From Funneliformis mosseae (lineage: Eukaryota > Glomeromycota > Glomeromycetes > Glomerales > Glomeraceae), in contig CAJVPP010000638.1 in the NCBI GenBank assembly GCA_910592005.1, positions 1-28,436 on the forward strand: a DNA stretch of 28,436 nucleotides. Reading direction: 5' to 3'. The notes below the pieces were generated by a model. The model was not told the DNA's origin, made no database searches, and saw nothing but the letters and a program-made list of their open reading frames with translations. Each line of letters opens with the position of its first letter. Position 1 is the stretch's first letter. Below are positions 20,487 through 28,436 of this stretch, piece after piece. The translations under genes were made by a program, and so were the position numbers.

Positions 20487-22436
20487 CATCAGATTTTTGA
20501 TATCACAGAATCTGTCAATTTTTAATATGAGAAGATATAAAGTAACAAGAAATCTGAATTCTCATCTTGAACTTGATTTCCTTCAGCTAAATTAGATTTA
20601 CAATATAAAAATTTCACTTCTCTTTAAAAAATTTTATTATTAGAATTGTTTTAAATTCTTTAACTACACCATCATATGCATTATTTGTATTTATTTTTTG
20701 CATTTTTGAATTTTTATATTTAATTGATTGTATAAAAACACTTTGTATTAAATGTGATAATATATTAATTAAAAATTTTTTTTTTGAAAAAAGAAAAAAA
20801 TGAATGAACTTTAATAAAATAATATTTGGTTAAAATATTCTATTTATAAAAGAAAATTTTTTTTTAATAAATGTATCAATTATATTTTATCATTAATATT
20901 TTTAAATGTTTTCATTAAGTAATAAATGATATCATATTATTGTTATTATTCAGATCCAATTTGGCATTTTTGAAGTGTTGATTAATTAGGCATTCAGTAT
21001 AATGTAAAATTAATTTCTTTGAATTATCACAATTTTTGTTTATCGTTAAGTCTTTTTAAAAGTAATGAATTAGAAAGTAACAATTTAAAGTAATAATTTA
21101 TTAATATTTTAAAAGACACTTTAATTCTAAATATTAAAATTTCGTTAGGTTACACTTAAAATAATCAAAATTTTAGTTATTTTTATTAATTTATTAATTA
21201 TCATTATTATTATAATAACACTTGAGTTTTATAAATAAAGTTAATATTTATTATTATTAATATTAATAATACAAGTGAATAATTAAGAAAATTAGAGGAT
21301 TTTTTTCTAAATCTAAGAATTATTTTTATATAAACATATTATATTTAAATTTTTTTTATCTAAAATTATGCTTTAATTTTAATGTTAACGTTAATGCTGC
21401 CTAAAAATTAAAAAGTAATAACCCCTGTATAAGTTTATATTTAGCAAGTTTAAAATAATGACTTAATGTTAAAAAAATAATTAATATAAATTCTTAAACA
21501 ATCAGAGTATATTTATATTATATATAATATAATTGTTAGATAAGAATATTAATAAATCATATTAGACAGATCTTTTTTTTTTTTATGTTTTTCATATAAA
21601 TAATCAACAAAAAATGATTGATACTATTATAAAAAGCAATTAAACCCTGTAAATAATGACATTTTACTTAACTGTTATGTATTACAGGACTGAAAAAATT
21701 CTTAATGTTATTGCATTCCATTCACAAATAAACTTTCAAAAAGCTTAAAATATTTAAGTTTTTTTTCCATTTAATGTTTATTACTGCCATTCAGACTTCT
21801 TTTATCCTTAGTATTTTCTTGTATATATTTTGTCACTGGTACTGCAATAGTAAAATAATAGCATTTTGTTTACCAGTTAGCATGTGACTTTATGATATCT
21901 CAAATATTTTAGATTTCATCTCATAGGTAGATTTTCCTATAATTGACTATAGCAGATCAATTAAATTTGGTATTATTTATACAGTTTAAAGTACTTTTTT
22001 AGAAAATGGTATTACATTTAGTAAAAAAAATTTTTACTTATCATTTGATTCTTTAAAACGTTAAATAACTGCTTGCAAAAATAATCCAAAATAATCACAG
22101 TTTTAAAAGAGTTTATTTAGAAGTGACATACTTTAATAATGAAGTTTAAAGGTCTTTATATTATTATAAAACTTATTTAAAACTTCTAATAATATAAAAA
22201 AGTTTTACAACTTGTATTTCAAAAAATTAAAAAAAAATTGAAATACTTCTTGTATAATATGAAAAAAATAAAGCTAATGATTTATTATATTTTAATTTGC
22301 TTTTATTACTTTCACAAAAAATATAAAATATTATATATATTATCATTATATATCAAATTTGTTATATGGTCTAGATTATGTGATAATATTTATTATTTTA
22401 TTATTGGTCAATCTTTTTGTCAATTGTACTTATTAT
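20487..22436. other. AT-rich gene-free region
   Basis: I see no gene, RNA gene or convincing repeat in this stretch. Hydrophobic open frames around 22238-22438 follow the T-rich composition. The final part may contain the unmarked 5' end of the Fanzor-like element that follows. Confidence 0.45.
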
Positions 22437-24211
22437 AGAAATGCTGATCAATATTTTAAATCAATTAGAAGAAAGTCTTCTTATGAGATTCCACCATCTC
22501 CACTGTCACTAAAAAAGGATTCCTCTATGCTCAGATCTCTAGTGTCAAGCAAAAAGAGGACCTTGAGTAGCAAAAGTAACTTATCAGCTTCTGGTTCTCA
22601 ACCTATAAACTCAGCTCAGGTGTCAACTTCAAATGACTAAAACTTAAGACTTTATTGAAATAGACAAGTTACAGAATAGTTTTAGAAATTGTGATTACCT
22701 ATTATGATTGACTCTGCCAATTTGCCTTCGACTTCATCCAGTATGTACTCTTCCTTCATATTACAAAACTCATGGTTTTTTTAACAATATAACCTCTGAT
22801 GAACATGAATTTTTCCAAGATATTCTTACAATTAATACTGTCTTCATCTATAAAAGAAGAACAGCTAAATACAAAAGGAAAGAAAAAGAAAAGAAAAGAA
22901 AGAAAATATTAACAGTGAGAAAAAACAAAAGAAGAAAATTGAACAAAAATGTGAATAGAATATTGAAAGTGAAATTATACCCAAATTTTGCATAAAAACA
23001 TATAATGAAATAATAAATGAGGCTGTTAAAATTAACCTAAAATACAATCATTAACTATCTGCAGAAAAAATGATTTTGATTGTGCATGTAGAATAAATAT
23101 AAGATGATAAACTTTTTAAATATAAAATTCCTAAAAAGGATCAAATATTTAAAATTGAAGAGTAAGAAAGCCTATGATGATATGTCAAATAATTTAATTG
23201 ATGAAATTGTAGATGAAGCTGTTAAAAATTTTAATTCAAAAGATAACAAAATCAAATTAAAGTTCAAGACTAAGAAAAACCTAAAGCATACCATTACCAT
23301 ATGTGTACAAAATTTTTCAAAAAAATATTAGAATAAATTTTATATATTATACCTATTCAAAAATATTGATTATATGAGAATACTAAGGAAGAAACTATAT
23401 GATCACCTGAAAGGATCAAGAAATCTAGGAGCTTTGTATTTTGAGACTAAGAGAGAAAATAACTGTTGGCCATCAGAACAGATCAATCATGATTGTAAGC
23501 TTACATATTTTAGAAAAACTAATGAATAGATCTGATTATAGATATATGAAAAATAAAAAAAATTAAAAAAATATACAAGAGATTTGTGCCTATTGATCCA
23601 GAAGTTCGAACTCCATTTATAATGTATTCACCTACAAAAGAAATCATAGAAGTTAATAAGAATAATTTGCAGAGGTTAATAAGACATTGCTTGCATGCAG
23701 ACAAACTAAATTCAGTAAGGAATAAGCTTAAGAATTCAAGTTCTCAAAGAAAAAAAAAGAAGGCTAAAAGAATTGATAAAGCAATCTCAAGAATTTTTAG
23801 AAGAATCCAAAACCTGAGGAATGAATTACATAAGAAAACTATGAATTATCTTGCAAAAAATTATGATGTTATTATTATACCTAAATTCAATATTTCAAAC
23901 ATAGTGAGATGAGAAAAGAGAAAAATCAATTCAAAAACTATGTGAAGTATGTTAATATGATCACATTACTTATTCTGATAATGGTTGAAACACAAAGCTG
24001 ATGAAACTGATATGAAAATGATCATACAAAATGAAGCCTATATCTTAAAAACATATTCTGCATATAGAAACATACAGAATATTAGAGGAGAAAAGTTTAC
24101 AAGTATAAGGGATGTGATATGATTATGAACAGGAATGCAAATGGAATGCGAAAATATTTCTTCATATATTGCTTAATAGAGCTATATATATGCATATATA
24201 GGAATTGGTAA
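22437..24211 (+). pseudogene. Fanzor/TnpB-like RNA-guided nuclease, decayed
   Basis: This is a relic of a eukaryotic TnpB relative (Fanzor), an RNA-guided DNA nuclease carried by mobile elements. In order: a Ser/Lys-rich N-terminus (RRKSSYEIPPSPLSLKK at about 22466; later DSANLPSTSSSM at 22710 in the same frame after stops); a Lys/Arg-rich stretch (22850-22950); RILKVKLYPNF, typical of the OrfB start (about 22960); an OrfB-like core with IVDEAVKNF and IKLKFKTKK (23104-23331); QINHDCKLTYFRKT (about 23481-23522); RuvC-I as IDPEVRTPF with its Asp at 23595; DVIIIPKFNISNIVR (about 23868-23909); KINSKT and SHYLF; and RuvC-II as QNEAY with Glu at 24033. The zinc finger Cys are Tyr (24054, 24063). 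After a frame shift, RuvC-III DRD reads NRN (24128-24136), followed by ANGMR. At least ten stops and two frame changes make it inactive. Bacterial IS605 is unlikely, given the N-terminal extension and base composition. Confidence 0.82.
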
Positions 24212-24370
24212 TTATGCTTAGCAAAGCTTAGTATAGATTATTAATGATATATTACAATCCATCTGAGATCATAAGTATTATAAAAGAAACTACAAGAAAT
24301 TTGTTATCGTGTCATATTTATCTCAAGCTTCAAATTATTGATAAAACAATAAATTTTGTTTCACATTTTA
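24212..24370. other. Spacer between Fanzor relic and 88-bp repeat
   Basis: This 159-base piece follows the last readable Fanzor codon. It contains the small stem ATTGATAAAACAAT near 24338. In TnpB-type systems the guide-RNA scaffold lies at and beyond the 3' end of the gene, so any such RNA of the ancestor would have come from here and from the next 88 bases. Nothing else can be read in it. Confidence 0.35.
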
Positions 24371-24458
24371 TTGTCATTTGTATTATAATAATATATATCA
24401 TACACTGATGGGTTTATTTTCTCTAGTAATTAAGCTCTTTTTTATGCTTTCTCTTATT
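24371..24458 (+). repeat. Left arm of an 88-bp inverted repeat
   Basis: These 88 bases (starting TTGTCATTTGTATTATAATA, ending TTCTCTTATT) are the reverse complement of 28349-28436, with one mismatch (T at 24448 against C on the matched strand). Similarity stops sharply at 24459. It cannot be followed to the left of 24371 because the other arm reaches the end of the window. Such near-identity in a region where the other elements are badly decayed means the two arms are young or have been kept alike. Confidence 0.92.
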
Positions 24459-25416
24459 ACATACTCTTTTTTCCTATTAAATTGTTATAAATAAAGAGAT
24501 TAAACTGTTGAAATTAATATGATATTAAAGAACTTGATAAATTAAAGAAATTAAATGATAAAAGTAAGTAATTATAGTAAAACTATATAATAAATATTTC
24601 TTTCCTTTAATGATCAAAATAATTTCAACTTCAATTGTTAAATTATTAAATATTTCTATAATAATTAATCCATAATTTGACGCTTTTTTTTTATTATAAT
24701 GAATCAAAAGAGCTGAGTTTTATCATTCTATGACCTATGATGATGATTTAACTTGCTTAAAATTAAGATTTTTCCAAAAAGTTAAATCCCATGAAAAAAC
24801 ATAAATTATTTCTCAAAAAATTTACATATAAATTTAAATGTAAATATATTTAATAATCAGATATTAATAGATTTAGTTTAATACAGTTCACTATTATACT
24901 ATATATATATTTTATTCCACAAAATTTCCTTCTCATTAAAATTTATAAAAAATAAGAATTTGAATAAGCTACATTTAAGAAACCTGAGAGATTTTTTCTA
25001 TCTGAAATATTAAAAGTAAAGGATATCAATATTTAAGTGAAATAATTAGGTTTATATTAGTTTCATAAAAAGCATTTTTTTTACACAAATTAAATGCGTA
25101 TGTATATATAATAAAAATCAAAGATAATATTCTTAGCTGTGATAATAATATTAACTACCATATATGGAATAAGTAAAATAAAATTAAATGAAAAGTAATG
25201 AAAAATGTGAAGTGGTATTAATATATGATGAAATTAGTTGATAATGCACTAAATTATCCTTCAAAAGGTAAAAAATTTTAAAGAAATTATTAAAAGAATA
25301 ATGTTTTAAATAACTTTCTATATGAGGATCACGCATATAATATTTTTATAACTAATATCCTTATAAACAGCTTAATATTGACTGAAATTACTCATTTACA
25401 ATAATAATGCATTATG
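24459..25416. other. AT-rich interior left of the pogo relic
   Basis: No gene or RNA gene is visible between the left inverted-repeat arm and the MITE. The frames found here are Lys/Ile/Asn-rich products of composition. It may be inner sequence of a larger element or old host DNA. Confidence 0.45.
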
Positions 25417-25553
25417 GTTAAAGATAGTATTGCAATATTGTGACGCTTATTTATCACCTGTTGCAACTTAAATTTTAATAATATTACAATTCGTTGCAAC
25501 ATTATGATGCTTATTTGTCACCTATTGCAACTAATTGAGGTGCTATCTTTAGT
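25417..25553. mobile_element. MITE-like element, ~137 bp, with internal 39-bp direct repeat
   Basis: TTAAAGATAGTA at the left end is mirrored by TGCTATCTTTAG at the right (core TAAAGATAG at 25419-25427 and CTATCTTTA at 25543-25551). Inside, a block of about 39 bases starting TTGCAATATTGTGACGC at 25430 recurs at 25494, with a few transitions. Both copies contain GC/TTATTT(A/G)TCACC and end near TTGCAACT. End sequence, length and the TTGCAACT word match the element at 20352. Confidence 0.65.
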
Positions 25554-25686
25554 TATAGCTATAGTAATCTTAAGTAATTACATAATAATATGCATTATTA
25601 TTATTATAATTTATTTCAAAATATGATAACCTGATAATAAAATAAAATTATAATACTTTGAAAATAGTAGATTAAAATTGCTATTA

Positions 25687-25710
25687 CAGTCAGACCTCTA
25701 TATAATTACC
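25687..25710 (-). repeat. Terminal repeat of a pogo/Tigger-type element
   Basis: The sequence starts with CAGTCAGACCTCTATATAAT directly after TA (25685-25686), which fits the usual start of pogo/Tigger elements (CAG followed by a CCTC word) and their TA target. It lies behind the 3' end of the transposase relic, so it is that element's downstream terminus. A second, worn copy of the motif (AAACCTCTATACAATT) stands about 71 bases inside (about 25763), and GATTATATAAA recurs at a similar distance, so the end carries a subterminal duplication. The matching terminus beyond 28054 was not found. Confidence 0.65.
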
Positions 25711-26110
25711 AAGTTGGTTATATTTCTAAGTGGTGATTATATAAAGATGTGATTGTAATTATTAAACCTCTATACAATTTCTATTATAATTAAAATTAGT
25801 ATGCAATGATTATATAAAAGATTACTATATTTATAATTTATTATAAATAATTTAACTATGAATATAATAATAAAAAATGTAAAATAATAATTAGCATAAA
25901 TTCATATCAAATTATTTATTGATTATTATAAGAATAGCATTATATTTTTAAAATAAAATTTCAATCTTCACAAGTAAAAAAATCAGTTATTAGAACTTAT
26001 TTTTTGGTTTATGATTTAAGTTTTTGAACTATTTTAAGATACTTTTTAAAAATGTGTTCATAATCATTAAATTTATCTGTTTCTTGTTGTTTAAAGAAAG
26101 TCATTTAAGT

Positions 26111-28054
26111 TTATAAAAATTTTGTTATATCGTCTAAAGAAACTAATACTAACTTATCTTCAGAATCATCCAAATTATTATCCTCACTATTTATTTCCTC
26201 TTGAATCAATTTGATGATATTATTTTCATCTAAAATGTCTTCAGTTGATATATCTTCCTCTAAATCACAAAAAAAATCATTCAATGCATTTGTTAATAGA
26301 ATAGCAAAAGAATTATCTGATGCTATATCTAAATCATTGATCATTTGATTAGTATTTGCTATTTTATCATTTAGAATATTTTGTTGAATTTGTGTTGTGT
26401 CAGTTATATCATCATCAGTTAAAGAAGACAATATTTCAGTTTTAATCTAATAATTGAAAATCATTTCTTCAGTTACATTATCCCATATATCTGCCAAGTA
26501 ATTAATAGCCTTCTTAATATTAATCTTTTCTTTATTTATATTTTTATCTTCTTTAAAAAGGTTTAAAATATGTCAACAATAGTTTCGTTTATAATGAGCT
26601 TTAAAGCTCTTTATAATTCTAGCATAAGTAGTTGAAGATGACTTGTAGTATTAGGTAGTAAAAAATTACTTTAATATGAGTTAGATTAAGTTAAGAAGTA
26701 CCTCTATTACTACTATTATTATTATTACAATGACCTTTTAAGTATTTTAAGTAGAGTTAGTAAAATTTTCTAAATATTATATTAATTTTAATATTAAAAT
26801 ATACCACGTCTTGATCTTGGTTGATTTTCAGTATCAATATTATTATAATCATTGTAACTAACATGAGAATCAGAATCAACATGATCTTAAAATATTAATT
26901 ATAATTTACTTAAAGATCCTTCAAAAAAAAAGCTGAATATAATAAAAAAAGTTATTTAAAATTAAAATATTATCTTGTTCAGCTACTATATTTGAAGAAT
27001 TATAATGTAAATCAAAGTATAATGGTATATTATCAACTAAAAGTAGAATTTTTTTATTTTGCACTCTAAAATAATTATCCATATGGTGAAACACTTCTTC
27101 AAAATAGAAGAATTCATTCACGCCTTAGGATTTATATGATAATGAATAAGAAGCCATTCTAAATTAATTTGTGAAAGGGGTTTTGAATGTTTCGTATTAC
27201 TGATAACTCATAGTGTAAGTTTATCAGTTTCTGTTGTATTAACTCTAAAAAGAACTATTATTCTAGTTTTATCTTTCTTTTGATCAAAAGCAGGACTTGT
27301 TAAAAGTGTTTGATTAGAAAGCATTCGGTAAAAAAAACCTGTTTTGTTAATATTATAAATTTGATCAAGAGTATATTGACCTAAAAGTCTGCGTAATTTC
27401 ATCTGTTCTTCTGAAAGTGATTCTAATAGAGTACTTTCTGCTTCTCAATATATACAATATCTTTGAATATTATTGCATTTCTTAAACTTTTCTAACCATT
27501 CATTAGAAAAAACCAAGTCATTTTCTTATATATTAAATGTTTGAGCAAAAATCCTGACTTTTTCTTTAATTAACAAATCAGTTAAAATAACACTTCCAGT
27601 TATTACATTTTCTATCCATAGGCTCATAGCATGATCTAATATTGAAAACCTAACTTCTCTATACCTGTATTTTAAAAAAATTTATGAGAAGTAATGAAGT
27701 TTTAAAGTTATAAAAAAAAACATTTACTTAAATGTTTTTATTTGAAATTTCAGTATTAACTATAGCTTTCCACCTATCCTTTTCTTTTAAAATCTTAGTT
27801 ATAGTATTTCGTTTAATTGTTAAATTAGGTATTTTTTGTTAAATATGTAGCAGTTTCATGATGTTTTTTATTTTATTAGCTTCTGACCATTCATATATTT
27901 GACATTTAAGGTTATTGCTAATAGCTAAATAGTGTTGTTTGGATTTAGGAGGTATAATAAGAATAATAAAAAATATCCAATAAAAATTCAACAATAAAAA
28001 ATCAAAGAGAAAGTATTGATAATAACCAATAAAGATTTGACAACAAAAAATCAA
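26111..28054 (-). pseudogene. Pogo/Tigger-type (CENP-B-like DDE) transposase, decayed
   Basis: Minus-strand fragments line up as one transposase. N-terminal CENP-B-type helix-turn-helix: SNNLKCQIYEWSEANK (about 27930), then NLTIKRNTITKILKEKDRWK (about 27810). Tc5/CENP-B DNA-binding domain: DLLIKEKVRIFAQ (about 27560) and FSNEWLEKFKK (about 27500). DDE catalytic domain: QYTLDQIYNINKTGFFYRM (from about 27378), where the first acidic pair DE reads NK at 27343-27348; NKKILLLVDN (second Asp intact at 27032-27034); LLPNTTSHLQ followed by a one-base loss that destroys the third acidic site; and IIKSFKAHYKRNYC. It ends with the conserved AINYLADIWDNVTEEMI (about 26510) and a long acidic tail (26431-26111). 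Stops and shifts are frequent, so it is inactive. It may be the source of the terminus at 25687. Confidence 0.85.
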
Positions 28055-28348
28055 AGTATCAACAAATCACCAACAAAAATCTAACAACAAAAAATCAAAA
28101 AAGAAGATTATTTTTCTTTAACAAAATAAAATAATTGTCAAAGAGAAAAAAAAAATACTAAAAATAAGTAAATGAGAAACCTTAGTATACTTATATATTT
28201 ATTTAAAAGAAAAACTTTTCTAAAAAATTCTTTTTAAAAGACAAAATTATTAATAATAATTAACAAAATTTCAATAATAAAAATTAAAAAAAAAAGTAAT
28301 GTAAACTCAATAATAATAATTATCAAAGAATTGAACAAAATTAATGAC
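28055..28348. other. AT-rich DNA upstream of the pogo relic
   Basis: Contains several near-copies of a CAACAAAAAATCAAAG word (for example about 27989, 28041 and 28085) arranged at irregular spacing in front of the transposase start, which could be worn subterminal repeats. The expected CAGTCAGACC-type end of the pogo element is not present here, so that end has been lost or replaced. Confidence 0.4.
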
Positions 28349-28436
28349 AATAAGAGAAGGCATAAAAAAGAGCTTAATTACTAGAGAAAATAAACCCATC
28401 AGTGTATGATATATATTATTATAATACAAATGACAA
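28349..28436 (-). repeat. Right arm of the 88-bp inverted repeat, cut by window end
   Basis: Reverse complement of 24371-24458 with one mismatch. The match is perfect up to the last base of the window (TACAAATGACAA), so the true repeat may be longer. Inward of 28349 the two arms are unrelated. Confidence 0.92.

Noticed and set aside
22359..22436. Hydrophobic start (MLYGLDYVIIFIILLLVNLF) as a signal peptide of the Fanzor-like protein
   Set aside because: The stretch is a product of T-rich DNA; Fanzor proteins act in the nucleus, and the plausible protein begins later in the Ser/Lys-rich part.
22865..23047. Minus-strand ORF rich in Phe/Ser opposite the Lys/Arg stretch
   Set aside because: It is the antisense of AAG/AGA codons in the Fanzor-like relic and has no independent support.
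22437..24211. Bacterial IS605 contamination
   Set aside because: Base composition matches the surrounding fungal repeats, the N-terminal extension is not bacterial, and the flanks hold eukaryotic pogo and hAT relics.
25430..25532. CRISPR-like repeat pair
   Set aside because: Only two ~39-bp copies with a single 25-bp spacer inside an inverted-end element; the setting is eukaryotic, and this is an internal duplication of a MITE.
15000..28436. AT-rich apicomplexan, slime mould or mitochondrial origin of the window
   Set aside because: The two intact genes are fungal-type PHO89 and Nha1/Sod2 transporters with many short GT-AG introns, and the pogo, hAT and Fanzor relics are nuclear elements.

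Overview
The window looks like nuclear DNA of an arbuscular mycorrhizal fungus (Glomeromycotina, Rhizophagus-like). It is extremely AT-rich, its two intact genes are cut by many short GT-AG introns (66-101 bp), both encode fungal plasma-membrane transporters, and everything around them is decayed transposons. The taxon is inferred from composition, gene structure and remembered protein families; no search was run.

Layout. 1-4900: very AT-rich DNA with no gene, holding a 45-bp tandem repeat (2625-2850), a small decayed ORF (2870-3046), an LTR-like stretch, a short telomere-like TTAGG run and other small repeats. 5000-6049: less AT-rich upstream DNA with a CACGTG site. 6050-7921: a four-exon Pho4-family phosphate permease (PHO89 type, 533 aa). 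7922-10880: an intergenic region holding an internally deleted hAT transposase relic (minus strand, 9072-9985) between candidate element ends. 10881-13682: a 15-exon Nha1/Sod2-type Na+/H+ antiporter (559 aa).

15098-18594 (minus): a long decayed coding region of a protein that I cannot name but whose sequence resembles recurrent repeat-encoded proteins of these fungi. 20352-20486 and about 25417-25553: two small MITE-like elements of one family. 22437-24211 (plus): a decayed Fanzor/TnpB-like RNA-guided nuclease with Ser-rich N-terminus, OrfB helix-turn-helix region, RuvC motifs and ruined zinc finger. 24371-24458 and 28349-28436: an 88-bp inverted repeat (one mismatch) that runs to the last base of the window. 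Between its arms lies a decayed pogo/Tigger-type (CENP-B-like) transposase on the minus strand, with one terminus at 25687.

How it fits together. The two living genes form a possible sodium circuit: a Na+-driven phosphate importer next to the antiporter that would expel Na+, each with a CACGTG (Pho4-type) site upstream. The transposon relics share a striking mutational pattern: nearly all the changes I could identify at conserved positions are C-to-T or G-to-A transitions (Trp, Arg and Gln codons turned into stops, Cys to Tyr, Asp to Asn, Glu to Lys, Gly to Glu/Arg), while the two transporter genes are clean. The most interesting object is the Fanzor relic and the conserved 88-bp block just behind it, which may be either a transposon terminal repeat or the conserved 3' end of two tail-to-tail Fanzor copies.
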